DNA of 64,000 bases from Scolanthus callimorphus (taxonomy: Eukaryota; Cnidaria; Anthozoa; Actiniaria; Edwardsiidae), in assembly GCA_033964015.1 (NCBI GenBank), contig CM066920.1, positions 10,941,912 to 11,005,911 of the forward strand, given 5' to 3'. The notes under the pieces were generated by a model. It saw only the letters and a list, made by a program, of their open reading frames with translations. It did no database searches and was not told where the DNA came from. A program made the translations under genes and the position numbers. The number at the start of each line of letters is the position of its first letter. Position 1 is the first letter of the stretch. This document shows, one piece after another, positions 31,701-33,881 of the stretch.

Positions 31701-33881
31701 ACACTGTTGTGTGATTCAAGAAACATCCATTCTGCTGTGCCTTCCCAATGTAGGGCTGAATATATTGAAAAGGTTTGGGTTCAAATCACCTGATTTTTGA
31801 GGGGCTTTGGAACCCATTTTCATACCATTCGTGCCAAACCCTGCAGTCTTTAGAATGGAGATTGCAATGTTCTTTCTTTATTCCCTTGGGGATATAGCCA
31901 AGCGTTTTCTCGACGAACTTCTCTAGGGCAAAACGGGTTCTTGGTAAACCAAGTGTTGTTTACATTACAAATCTCAGCTATCTACCCTCCAAACAAGCTC
32001 GGGAAAAACTACCAGTCGAGCGCAGTTAAATGGACCACATTCTGAAGAAAAGCCTAACTCTTTTATGGGATAAACTAGAAGTGCATTAGAGCTGGTTCTG
32101 CCTCTTTCGGGGAAAGGAGTAATTTCGAGACGCGATTTCACCGTCCAAATCTCTCCACGATAACCAGCATTCTCGAGGAAGATCTGAATTTCGCGAAGTT
32201 TTTCTTTTTCCTTTTCATTCTTCGCATCTATGTTCTCCTGATTCCTCCTATCTCCTGACTTCGCCTCCTGTCGCTTTAGCAAACTTCTTCGAAGCGCTTC
32301 TTTAGCACTGCTAGTGCTAGTGCTGTCGTTGTCACATCCCGAGCTGTTTCTTCCCAATTTTCTCTGCGGCTTCGCTTCGAGTTCGAGGATTCCCCGGTTT
32401 CAGAAGTTCTCTTCATTTTTCGTAGAGAGATTCCATGGCTTTAAGACACAACTACCTGTAGTACAGGAGCCCGTGCTACGACTATAACATATTCCGGAAC
32501 TGTAGACACACTTCTGTCGCTTCTCGACTCTGTTATTTATTTACATAACTCACTCTTTACTAACATGGAGCTGCAATGAGTCATGGGATATCTAGTAATG
32601 GAATTGCGAGAATGGCACGAGTAGAAGTGCGGAAAGGGGATTGATACATTGCTTTCGAAGTAAAGTTTTTTTCGGACGGTGCGGACCTCTTAGGGAACCG
32701 GACATAATTTTCGCGGCAAATTCAAATCTAAAAATAACTAGGTCAGGAATACGCTGCCTCAACCATATAGGTTAGATGAAAGTAGAAACAAGTAGAAAAG
32801 CAAAGACGGGAAAGCAAATGAGATTTGCGGGTCTGAGCTCTGTACCTTCATTTCGCCCTTTTATATTGAATAAACTATTGTTGTTGTTATTGTTGTTGTT
32901 GTCGAAAAAAAATTGATATTAAATTCATGCATATATTTACACTCACACTAAAGTCGTTGAACGTGAGATCGATAACGTTCCCTACTGACACAGAGAGGAT
33001 CCATTGGCAGTCTTTATTCGCAGGGTACATGACAGGGTAGCCTGGGGATTGGATCGTCGCCGACCACGCATCGATATTTCCCCCGCAATCATCTGCTCCC
33101 TCTGTAAAACAAAATCAACAGGGCATCATGCATGTACAGATAAATGAGCGCAATCTGAGGCAAAGAATATGCGGGAAAATGATCTCGAGTCCTCTACTGG
33201 ATCGGCTCAATTATCACATCTAATAGAGAGCGAGAGCGGCCCAAATAGGAGAAGCATACTCTACTGCATACTCTACTGCATACTCTACTGCATACTCTAC
33301 TGCATACTCTACTGCATACTCTACTGCATACTCTACTGCATACTCTACTGCATACTCTACTGCATACTCTACTGCATACTCTACTGCATACTCTACTGCA
33401 TACTCTACTGCATACTCTACTGCATACTCTACTGCATACTCTACAAGGTCCGTGGGTAAATAGGAGCCAATTACGCTGGAATGTTGATGTGCTTCTTAGT
33501 TCGCCTTGTTCACAATAGAATTAGCTTTTTTGTGTTTTCTTTTATATGTGAATGACTGGGATTTCTGTTCGGGACCGTGATGCCCCTCTGGACAAAGAAC
33601 TCCTGTGACAAACACTGAGGGGCTGGAGGCCCTTATGCACTAAAACAAATTCGCTTTCAGCCTCTAAAGGAAATTCCCTAGTGGACGTTTTTAGGAAACC
33701 AACTCAGAGCAATTCACTGTTCACACACATTCCTTTCCAAGAACGAAAAATATCCTGTCTAGTTCGGGAATATATCCCGCATTGAGCAACGAAGAGACGC
33801 CTTAAACTCACCAATATATGCGATACAAAGAATAAGCGCTACAAGTAGAAGTGCATCTAGTAGACTGACCGTCGCATGCAT
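1619..33881 (-). CDS. Gene model: secreted CUB / calcium-binding EGF protein, 27 exons seen, C-terminus off window
   Basis: Exon order along the minus strand is signal peptide, CUB1 (two exons), CUB2 (two exons), then 22 EGF exons. Each EGF exon begins with a D-I/L/V-N/D-E-C calcium-binding motif and has six cysteines. All EGF exons start and end in phase 1, so an exon ending in G joins the next exon's AT to rebuild the Asp codon. The product should enter the secretory pathway and act outside the cell as an extended, Ca2+-stiffened, adhesive or matrix protein, like other CUB-EGF proteins; that role is inference. Many EGFs carry the Asn/Asp hydroxylation consensus C-x-N-x4-F/Y-x-C-x-C. The last cysteine-rich or membrane-anchoring part is not in the window, so secreted versus membrane-bound cannot be decided. 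CUB1 exon 2 and EGF exon 4 are damaged (see those entries). The closest named family could be fibropellin-like or coral matrix EGF proteins, but no single orthologue is recognised. Confidence 0.85.
1855..2214. mobile_element. MITE-like inverted-repeat element, 360 bp
   Basis: Left end CAACTCGTCGCGCAACATTG (from about 1862) is repeated inverted at about 2188-2210 with few mismatches. Inside, a second inverted pair built on ACAACTTGT and GATGAAAAAC motifs makes the element partly palindromic. There is no transposase. The target duplication is unclear, so no superfamily is assigned. Confidence 0.6.
2281..2979. mobile_element. Palindromic foldback element flanked by TTAA
   Basis: TTAA at 2277-2280 and 2980-2983 abuts matching ends GGTATGAGTATACC and GGTATACTCATACC. 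The arms stay alignable inward, including the strongly matched block GATCTRAAAAAGGTGTGCGGG (about 2541-2563) against its inverse (about 2681-2704). The whole 699 bp is therefore an imperfect hairpin centred near 2625. TTAA targets are used by piggyBac-like and some Kolobok elements; the assignment is inference. No open frame of note. Confidence 0.65.
3356..3505 (-). CDS. EGF exon 21 (cbEGF, 50 codons)
   Basis: Begins [10 protein letters not shown] and contains an N-H-S sequon between Cys1 and Cys2, [10 protein letters not shown], and ends GVSCFG. Acceptor AG at 3506-3507; donor GTAGGT. Phase 1-1. Sister-like to exon 16, which begins [10 protein letters not shown]. Confidence 0.93.
3506..3930. 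other. Intron between EGF exons 20 and 21
   Basis: 425 bases of AT-rich non-coding DNA. No repeat family recognised. Confidence 0.7.
3931..4080 (-). CDS. EGF exon 20 (cbEGF, 50 codons)
   Basis: Begins [10 protein letters not shown], with Leu and Asp variants of the calcium motif. HADAN lies between Cys2 and Cys3, then [10 protein letters not shown], ending GVTCVG. Acceptor AG 4081-4082, donor GTGAGT. It is only 128 bases from exon 19. Confidence 0.93.
4209..4331 (-). CDS. EGF exon 19 (cbEGF, 41 codons, short class)
   Basis: Begins [12 protein letters not shown], the short class with six residues between Cys1 and Cys2. The Cys2-HTDA-T-Cys3 spacing fits the POFUT1 O-fucose consensus (C2-x4-S/T-C3), unlike most neighbours that have Asn there. 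Ends GVTCMG. Acceptor AG 4332-4333, donor GTACGA. Confidence 0.92.
4332..5085. other. Intron between EGF exons 18 and 19
   Basis: Non-coding. It contains a 71-bp tandem duplication (4894-5034) and loose repeats of GTAAGNCCGAGGG near 4516-4550. Nothing else seen. Confidence 0.7.
4894..5034. repeat. 71-bp tandem duplication
   Basis: GTAGACAGAGCTGACAG begins at 4894 and again at 4965. Both copies continue through ATGGAGGATCCCTAT and CAACAGYGAAACCAAC with a few substitutions. Recent local duplication inside an intron. Confidence 0.85.
5086..5235 (-). CDS. EGF exon 18 (cbEGF, 50 codons)
   Basis: Begins [10 protein letters not shown], carries an N-T-S sequon between Cys1 and Cys2, and [10 protein letters not shown] instead of NTKGS. 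Ends GVQCDG. Acceptor AG 5236-5237, donor GTAAGG. Among the more divergent long-class copies. Confidence 0.93.
5236..6086. other. Intron between EGF exons 17 and 18
   Basis: Non-coding. It holds the 278-bp perfect-TIR element at 5674-5951. At 5265-5540 there are inverted fragments of a CAAGTCCCAGAGG-type repeat, too decayed to delimit. Confidence 0.7.
5674..5951. mobile_element. MITE with perfect 28-bp terminal inverted repeats
   Basis: The 28 bases starting ACTGCGATTTTCATAATTCT at 5674 recur exactly inverted, ending at 5951. Internally, TTTGNTTGACGGAAG against CTTCCGTCAATCAAA adds a further inverted pair. There is no coding capacity. The flanks give no clear target duplication, so the superfamily is open. 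Confidence 0.75.
6087..6236 (-). CDS. EGF exon 17 (cbEGF, 50 codons)
   Basis: Begins [15 protein letters not shown] between Cys2 and Cys3, [10 protein letters not shown], then [11 protein letters not shown]. Acceptor AG 6237-6238, donor GTGAGG. Only 107 bases separate it from exon 16. Confidence 0.93.
6344..6493 (-). CDS. EGF exon 16 (cbEGF, 50 codons)
   Basis: Begins [22 protein letters not shown] between Cys2 and Cys3, [10 protein letters not shown], ending GVMCAG. The donor is GTGGGT (weaker than its neighbours); acceptor AG 6494-6495. Phase 1-1 fits this donor choice. Confidence 0.9.
6757..6906 (-). CDS. EGF exon 15 (cbEGF, 50 codons)
   Basis: Begins [22 protein letters not shown] between Cys2 and Cys3, [10 protein letters not shown], ending GVTCVG. 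Acceptor AG 6907-6908, donor GTAAGT. Confidence 0.94.
7127..7276 (-). CDS. EGF exon 14 (cbEGF, 50 codons)
   Basis: Begins [22 protein letters not shown] between Cys2 and Cys3, [10 protein letters not shown], ending GVTCVG. Acceptor AG 7277-7278, donor GTATGT. Shares the ALAVYH phrase with exon 10. Confidence 0.94.
7277..7803. other. Intron between EGF exons 13 and 14
   Basis: Non-coding. Its last 81 bases (7723-7803, next to exon 13) align with 8338-8418 next to exon 11, showing that flanking intron was duplicated with the exon. Confidence 0.75.
7804..7953 (-). CDS. EGF exon 13 (cbEGF, 50 codons)
   Basis: Begins [17 protein letters not shown] with an N-H-S sequon, HTDAN between Cys2 and Cys3, [10 protein letters not shown], ending GVTCVG. 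Acceptor AG 7954-7955, donor GTAAGT. Confidence 0.94.
8136..8285 (-). CDS. EGF exon 12 (cbEGF, 50 codons)
   Basis: Begins [22 protein letters not shown] between Cys2 and Cys3, [10 protein letters not shown], ending GVTCVG. Acceptor AG 8286-8287, donor GTAAAG. Confidence 0.94.
8419..8541 (-). CDS. EGF exon 11 (cbEGF, 41 codons, short class)
   Basis: Begins [17 protein letters not shown] between Cys2 and Cys3, [10 protein letters not shown], ending GVTCVG. Acceptor AG 8542-8543, donor GTACGT. It is only 70 bases from exon 10. Its downstream intron matches that of exon 13 although the exon length class differs. Confidence 0.93.
8612..8761 (-). CDS. EGF exon 10 (cbEGF, 50 codons)
   Basis: Begins [17 protein letters not shown] with an N-T-T sequon. 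The Cys3-Cys4 loop is HNNNGSFYC and it ends GVSCFG. Acceptor AG 8762-8763, donor GTAAAC. Confidence 0.93.
8762..9304. other. Intron between EGF exons 9 and 10
   Basis: Non-coding. A tRNA-like SINE fragment lies at about 9100-9165. The rest shows no recognised element. Confidence 0.7.
9100..9165 (+). repeat. tRNA-derived SINE fragment
   Basis: CTCAGCTTGGTAGAGCG (from 9107) closely matches a tRNA A box with its D-arm, as in tRNA-derived SINEs. About 35 bases on, CGTCGATCC resembles a degenerate B box. No tRNA cloverleaf can be folded, so it is a SINE remnant rather than a tRNA gene. Confidence 0.45.
9305..9454 (-). CDS. EGF exon 9 (cbEGF, 50 codons)
   Basis: Begins [22 protein letters not shown] between Cys2 and Cys3, [10 protein letters not shown], ending GVVCGG. 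Acceptor AG 9455-9456, donor GTATGT. Confidence 0.93.
9561..9683 (-). CDS. EGF exon 8 (cbEGF, 41 codons, short class)
   Basis: Begins [17 protein letters not shown] between Cys2 and Cys3, [10 protein letters not shown], ending GVTCIG. Acceptor AG 9684-9685, donor GTAAGT. Confidence 0.93.
9684..10440. other. Intron between EGF exons 7 and 8
   Basis: Non-coding. Mostly CTCATC-rich low-complexity DNA (9955-10390) with a G13 run near 10055 in a GTAGCTACGGGGG context typical of transposon ends. Confidence 0.7.
9955..10390. repeat. CTCATC/ATC-rich low-complexity tract
   Basis: The plus strand is dominated by irregular TCATCC, CTCATC and ATCACC repeats. A G13 run near 10055 interrupts it. The reading frame across it is a by-product of the repeat. 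Confidence 0.8.
10441..10563 (-). CDS. EGF exon 7 (divergent cbEGF, 41 codons)
   Basis: Begins [12 protein letters not shown], then HVDGYC and [11 protein letters not shown], ending GVNCSG. The six cysteines are intact, but the NTKGSFYC core is replaced by NIPSTFQC, so this copy is older than the homogeneous block 8-22. The C-x-N-x4-F-x-C-x-C hydroxylation consensus is kept. Acceptor AG 10564-10565, donor GTAAAA. Confidence 0.9.
12245..12450. repeat. 106-bp tandem duplication
   Basis: GTGATCGTAAGTGGATCTAG near 12245 recurs as GTGACCGTAAGTGAATCTAG at about 12351. Both copies continue through GGTCAACCAGAGACAAACCA and AATTGTTTACTAAGTGTA. Confidence 0.8.
12655..13020. repeat. Degenerate 120-150-bp repeat, three copies
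   Basis: CTCAAGTTTGTCTGCATAGA (near 12658) recurs with changes near 12822 and 12943. Each copy is followed by an ACTATNCAACGG or CAGTCAACGG phrase and then a TGTCTGAGTACGTTG-like stretch. Confidence 0.65.
13040..14090. repeat. Minisatellite, about 16 copies of a 60-66-bp unit
   Basis: Each unit reads roughly GGTCAATRTCATAGTAGTCC, then a TAACAAGGTCAAGAAAAG stretch, then AGGCATGTCTTAGTTTC. Copies start near 13104, 13166, 13227, 13288 and onward to about 14060, with single-base changes and short indels. Several units contain AAGGTAAGTAAGG, a consensus 5' splice site on the strand opposite to the gene. Confidence 0.9.
14539..14688 (-). CDS. EGF exon 6 (cbEGF, 50 codons)
   Basis: Begins [23 protein letters not shown] at Cys3, [10 protein letters not shown], and ends GTYCVG. 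It has the long-class Cys1-Cys2 loop but lies outside the homogeneous array. Acceptor AG 14689-14690, donor GTAAGA. Confidence 0.93.
14702..15000. mobile_element. Inverted-repeat element(s)
   Basis: AAGATATTTCACGGCGTGAA with the following GATATGAG (from 14704) is mirrored by CTCATATCTTCATTCACCGTG up to about 14848, around a GCGCAGCG centre. A second pair, TTATTATATAGACA (about 14849) and TGTCTATATAATAA (about 14985-14999), suggests a longer element or two adjoining ones. Confidence 0.6.
15128..15360 (-). repeat. tRNA-derived SINE-like repeat
   Basis: On the minus strand, GCTAGCACAGATGATAGGG (A-box-like) is followed about 50 bases later by TGTGGGTTGAACCTTGG, close to the B box GGTTCGANNCC. 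No tRNA fold is complete. The body ends in the GACGTTAACCCAGGAGGACG region. Identification as SINE is tentative. Confidence 0.45.
15814..15936 (-). CDS. EGF exon 5 (cbEGF, 41 codons, short class)
   Basis: Begins [29 protein letters not shown], then [11 protein letters not shown]. Acceptor AG 15937-15938, donor GTAAGC. Phase 1-1. Confidence 0.93.
16113..16234 (-). CDS. EGF exon 4, one base short (frameshift before Cys6)
   Basis: Begins [12 protein letters not shown], then HADGTC, which fits the O-fucose consensus, and [11 protein letters not shown] and NTGYAGNGV. The donor GTATGT (GT at 16112-16111) is strong and the acceptor AG is at 16235-16236, but the exon is 122 bases, not 123. The reading frame runs past the missing sixth cysteine and would leave the gene's phase 1 register. 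The run of five T on the minus strand (A5 at 16118-16122) is where one base appears lost. Either an assembly error or a real disabling deletion; skipping this phase 1-1 exon would restore the frame. Confidence 0.85.
16265..16440 (+). repeat. SINE-like fragment
   Basis: TTTTTCTGTTGGAGTCGGGATTG and the following GTTTAT / TAGTTCTTCG stretch match the bodies of the copies at 22510-22740 and 24770-24900. The 5' tRNA-like part is degraded here. Confidence 0.4.
16493..16549. repeat. Short perfect inverted repeat
   Basis: ATACAGAATACTAATAG (16493-16509) is exactly inverted at 16533-16549, giving a 17-bp stem with an internal loop that itself contains CTATTAGTATCC-like sequence. No function is evident. 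Confidence 0.8.
17174..17308 (-). CDS. EGF exon 3 (cbEGF, 45 codons)
   Basis: Begins [16 protein letters not shown], then HRNATC, which has both an N-A-T sequon and the O-fucose consensus, [10 protein letters not shown], and ends GVSCVG. Its length is intermediate between the 41- and 50-codon classes. Acceptor AG 17309-17310, donor GTAAGT. Confidence 0.92.
   Translation of the reverse strand, partial: TSMNVRPIQWPTAIIAIVTPLAPTRTAVLFAPAYQCTQEMVSVA
17309..17919. other. Intron between EGF exons 2 and 3
   Basis: Non-coding. No clear repeat family or gene. Confidence 0.65.
17920..18042 (-). CDS. EGF exon 2 (divergent EGF, 41 codons)
   Basis: Begins [12 protein letters not shown]; the phase 1 junction gives Glu where the others have Asp, which may weaken calcium binding. 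Then [17 protein letters not shown] (fits the Asp hydroxylation consensus) and [11 protein letters not shown]. Acceptor AG 18043-18044, donor GTATGG. Confidence 0.88.
18827..20752. repeat. Long GGAA/GGAAGC purine tract with a 411-bp internal duplication
   Basis: The plus strand is nearly pure purine with irregular GGAAGGAAGC and GGAAACAAA units for about 1.4 kb. It is followed by two copies, offset about 411 bp, of a block ending TAAAGAAAGATAAATAAGG (20201 and 20612), ATGAAGAGACAAGGGAGG and CTGTCATAGCGAGAACCTC. The strand asymmetry is extreme, and such homopurine-homopyrimidine tracts can form triplex DNA. Confidence 0.92.
20967..21350. repeat. 144-bp tandem repeat, about 2.7 copies
   Basis: GGACTANGNGAAAGACATTG starts near 20968, 21112 and 21256. 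Each copy continues with CAACCGTGAAAAAG and GAGATTCGAGAATAAA. Confidence 0.85.
21467..21595 (-). CDS. EGF exon 1 (N-terminal EGF, 43 codons)
   Basis: First EGF after CUB2. Begins [11 protein letters not shown], then HSNATC with an N-A-T sequon and the O-fucose consensus, [10 protein letters not shown], and ends [11 protein letters not shown]. The GDGKSC ending is typical of isolated metazoan EGFs and differs from the GVTC array. Acceptor AG 21596-21597, donor GTACGT. Confidence 0.92.
21596..22270. other. Intron between CUB2 and EGF exon 1
   Basis: Non-coding. Positions 21890-22120 share AAATCAGCCGATGGAAATGG and neighbouring sequence with 51780-51930, a dispersed repeat also linked to the copies at 675-1150. 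Confidence 0.6.
21890..22120. repeat. Dispersed repeat copy (same family as 51760-52130)
   Basis: TCGATATTAGAAGATGGA, then CCCTAAATCAGCCGATGGAA and CTCGGTATGTTGCTAG, parallel the block at 51785-51925. Family not recognised. Confidence 0.6.
22271..22427 (-). CDS. CUB2, second exon
   Basis: 157 bases, entering in phase 0 and leaving in phase 1. It encodes [16 protein letters not shown], then [16 protein letters not shown] and GFNATYSAV. This is the typical second half of a CUB domain: conserved FC near the middle, hydrophobic-RF-TD strand, and a GF-x-A-x-Y end. It follows directly on FDYLL of the previous exon to give the DYL-V-EG motif. Acceptor AG 22428-22429, donor GTAAGT. Confidence 0.92.
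22510..22740 (+). repeat. SINE-like repeat
   Basis: GGATCGATTCCCGGTCC resembles a tRNA B box (GGTTCGATTCC). It is followed by TTTCTGTTCGAGTCGTGATTG, shared with copies at 16265-16440 and 24770-24900, and ends near an A-rich AACAACAAAAACAAC tail. Confidence 0.5.
22800..23050. repeat. SINE-like repeat, second family member
   Basis: TTCGGATGAGACAATAAACA with GAGGTCTCGTC resembles TTTCGGATGTGGCAATAACT / CAGGTCCC at 24860-24895, a typical conserved SINE 3' module. Boundaries uncertain. Confidence 0.4.
23358..23542 (-). CDS. CUB2, first exon
   Basis: 185 bases, entering in phase 1 and leaving in phase 0. It encodes [20 protein letters not shown], then [24 protein letters not shown] and CTFDYLL. 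C1, SP-x-HPG-Y, C2, the W-I motif and C3 of CUB are all present. Acceptor AG 23543-23544, donor GTAAGA. Its phase 1 start would also accept the signal-peptide exon directly. Confidence 0.94.
23653..23905. mobile_element. MITE, family with copy at 47734-47977
   Basis: Ends AGCCCTGGCTAAACTAGGAC and, inverted, CCCTAGTTTAGCCGTAGCTT. The interior is full of AACATGTTTCC and TTGTGTCC phrases in inverted pairs. The same layout appears at 47734-47977. Ends of the CAGGG type suggest hAT, but no 8-bp duplication could be fixed. Confidence 0.6.
23909..24177. mobile_element. MITE rich in GCGCAAGC motifs, TTAA-flanked
   Basis: Starts GGGCTGGCGCAGGACGCAAGC and ends, inverted, GGCTGGTTCTCTCTGGAACG, with TTAA at 23905-23908 and 24178-24181. 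The interior repeats CTTGCGCTTGCGT and CGCAAGCACAAGCGCAAG on alternating strands. Confidence 0.6.
24185..24523. mobile_element. Tc1/mariner-like MITE, 339 bp
   Basis: Ends are CAGTCAAACCGGATGTTCG and its inverse, each flanked by TA (24183-24184, 24524-24525) as expected for Tc1/mariner insertion. The inverted repeats are long, about 110 bp per arm, through CAACTTGCTCGATCAATTTG. No transposase is present. Confidence 0.75.
24770..24900 (+). repeat. SINE-like repeat
   Basis: GATTCCCGGTTCGGATAGAG then TTTTTGTTCCAGTCGAGATC parallel the copy at 22510-22740, and TTTCGGATGTGGCAATAACT matches the 3' module near 22850. Confidence 0.45.
25346..25600. mobile_element. Inverted-repeat element
   Basis: AGAGCACAACTTTCTATGAC with TTTATCGGCG (25431-25450) is mirrored by CGCCGATAAAGTCATAGAAA with GTTGTGC (about 25564-25590). 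The ACACGAGAACG/CGTTTTAAAATCACTCGA interior also pairs loosely. No coding capacity. Confidence 0.55.
25870..26082 (-). pseudogene. CUB1, second exon, with in-frame stop and frameshift
   Basis: The acceptor is good (pyrimidine-rich TTTTCTTTTTATAAACAG, exon from 26082) and the donor is GTGCGT. The frame set by CUB1 exon 1 reads [26 protein letters not shown] and then TSTGNYL, but a TGA interrupts it about 37 codons in, before TSTGNYL. A one-base shift then places [19 protein letters not shown] in another frame, ending in the expected phase 1. The length is 213 where 3n+1 is needed. The CUB signature ([22 protein letters not shown]) is clear, so this is the missing half of CUB1, now apparently broken. 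An assembly error could explain the shift but less easily the stop too. Confidence 0.75.
26333..26874. mobile_element. MITE with internal 109-bp tandem repeats
   Basis: CGTAGCCTGCGAAAGCCGAC at 26333-26352 is inverted at the right end as GTCGGCTTTCACAGGCTACG (26855-26874). Between them, three copies of a 109-bp unit containing CCAGATTTGGGTCAAAATAC start near 26540, 26649 and 26758; each unit carries GCGCGCAGACGCCTCTTTG from the subterminal region. Confidence 0.7.
27170..27410. repeat. AATCATCAGTATTCTCG short tandem repeat
   Basis: About ten imperfect units of roughly 20-25 bp, such as AATCATCAGTATTCTCG and AATCATTATTTAGTATTCTC. Confidence 0.8.
27426..27960. mobile_element. MITE with CAGGCCCGTAGC ends and a poly-C run
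   Basis: Starts CAGGCCCGTAGCATATCAAG and ends GGCTACGGGCCTG, with AAAGG directly on both sides as a possible 5-bp target duplication. Internal inverted pairs (TATCAAGAAAGTGCTGTCGTTTT against AAAACGACAGCTTTTGG) support it. A run of about 22 C lies just inside the right end. Confidence 0.6.
28207..29128 (+). pseudogene. Decayed coding region near the left end of the composite element
   Basis: Protein-like segments in shifting frames: an ATG followed by [16 protein letters not shown], later [16 protein letters not shown], then [19 protein letters not shown] and [20 protein letters not shown]. Several stops and shifts separate them, so no intact product. Not recognised. A Harbinger-like MITE sits exactly after the TAA at 29126-29128. 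Confidence 0.4.
29129..30007. mobile_element. Harbinger-like MITE, 879 bp, TAA target duplication
   Basis: Ends GGCTGCATTCATTATGTATA are inverted repeats of about 40 bp running into G/C homopolymers. TAA at 29126-29128 and 30008-30010 is the 3-bp duplication typical of PIF/Harbinger. Two GCGCGCGAAGCGCGC palindromes lie inside (about 29536 and 29699); the element at 39501-40316 has the same interior motif. No transposase. Confidence 0.75.
30055..30286 (+). pseudogene. Open exon-like fragment of an unidentified protein
   Basis: A pyrimidine-rich acceptor (TTGATTTTTTCCTCGCGCAG) precedes an open frame reading [20 protein letters not shown], then [20 protein letters not shown] and [11 protein letters not shown], where the MITE at 30290 interrupts it. 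Composition looks protein-coding, but no family was recognised. Probably belongs with 28207-29128 and 30600-30762. Confidence 0.4.
30290..30595. mobile_element. Bipartite MITE, copy 1
   Basis: A CAATTAGACCTC...GAGGTCTAATTG hairpin module adjoins an AGTATAAACCAACTAG...TAGTTGGTTTATACT inverted-repeat module. An almost identical copy is at 43051-43349, so both ends can be fixed by comparison. It disrupts the coding-like fragment at 30055. Confidence 0.7.
30600..30762 (+). pseudogene. Second exon-like fragment of the interrupted protein
   Basis: Immediately after the MITE an open frame reads [20 protein letters not shown] then [18 protein letters not shown] and ends at a TAG (30760-30762). Lys/Glu-rich, unidentified. 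It is the likely continuation of 30055-30286. Confidence 0.35.
31241..31438. mobile_element. Short MITE with GGTTCCAGAAA ends
   Basis: TGTGGTTCCAGAAATTATCC with ATACCCC is inverted at the right as TGTGGGGTTCCAGAAAATAT with CCATACCCC. A run of about 20 C follows the left repeat. The interior has GGAAATTCCRGAGGGTGGGG twice. Confidence 0.65.
31974..32420 (-). CDS. Unidentified Lys/Glu-rich coding-like region at the right end of the composite element
   Basis: An ATG near 32415 starts [20 protein letters not shown]. One base later in register, a 127-codon frame continues [40 protein letters not shown] and [19 protein letters not shown], ending at a stop at 31974. The two frames would join if one base were added in the GAAAATTGGG run. 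The middle looks like a charged helix. Not recognised; could be a gene carried by the element or a retained host fragment. Confidence 0.35.
32947..33101 (-). CDS. CUB1, first exon
   Basis: 155 bases, entering in phase 1 and leaving in phase 0. Encodes GADDCGGNI, then [25 protein letters not shown] and [11 protein letters not shown]1, SPGYP, the N-K-DC and QW-I motifs of CUB are intact. Acceptor AG 33102-33103 after GTTTTACAG, donor GTGAGT. Its partner exon is at 25870-26082. Confidence 0.93.
33102..33811. other. Intron between signal peptide and CUB1
   Basis: Non-coding. Contains the 12-bp tandem array at 33254-33445; nothing else recognised. Confidence 0.75.
33254..33445. repeat. 12-bp tandem array, 16 copies
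   Basis: GCATACTCTACT is repeated without error about 16 times, indicating recent expansion. The apparent Ile-Leu-Tyr-Cys open frame is only the repeat translated. Confidence 0.95.
33812..33881 (-). CDS. Signal-peptide exon (start of CUB-EGF gene)
   Basis: ATG at 33881-33879 begins [20 protein letters not shown], a short n-region and long hydrophobic core typical of a secretory signal. It ends in phase 1 at donor GTGAGT (GT 33811-33810). Joining to CUB1 exon 1 gives an Ile-Glu-Gly-Ala junction. An overlapping out-of-frame ATG lies 8 bases upstream. A TATATTTTTA stretch about 120 bases upstream could be a promoter element, but this is weak. Confidence 0.82.

Larger units (their letters stand above)
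28033..32781. mobile_element. 4.7-kb composite inverted-repeat transposon remnant
   Basis: TGAGGCAGCGTGTTTCCTGA from 28056, continuing CCTATTTATTTTTAGA, matches inverted TGAGGCAGCGTATTCCTGAC from 32761, continuing CTAGTTATTTTTAGA. The similarity is about 85% over 52 bases, with TTTCATCT further out on both sides. AAGTAGAAACAAGTAG occurs in direct orientation just outside, at 28013-28028 and 32780-32795. Inside are decayed coding pieces on both strands reading inward from the two ends, and three younger MITEs. No transposase motif was recognised, so the superfamily is unknown. Confidence 0.6.
26083..32946. other. 6.9-kb intron inside CUB1
   Basis: Non-coding for the host gene. Holds an element with internal 109-bp tandem repeats (26333-26874), a CAGTATTCTCG repeat (27170-27410), a MITE (27426-27960) and the 4.7-kb composite element (28033-32781). 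Confidence 0.75.

Noticed and set aside
33169..33459. Plus-strand 96-codon frame with repeating Ile-Leu-Tyr-Cys
   Set aside because: Produced by the 12-bp tandem repeat, which is open in this frame by arithmetic.
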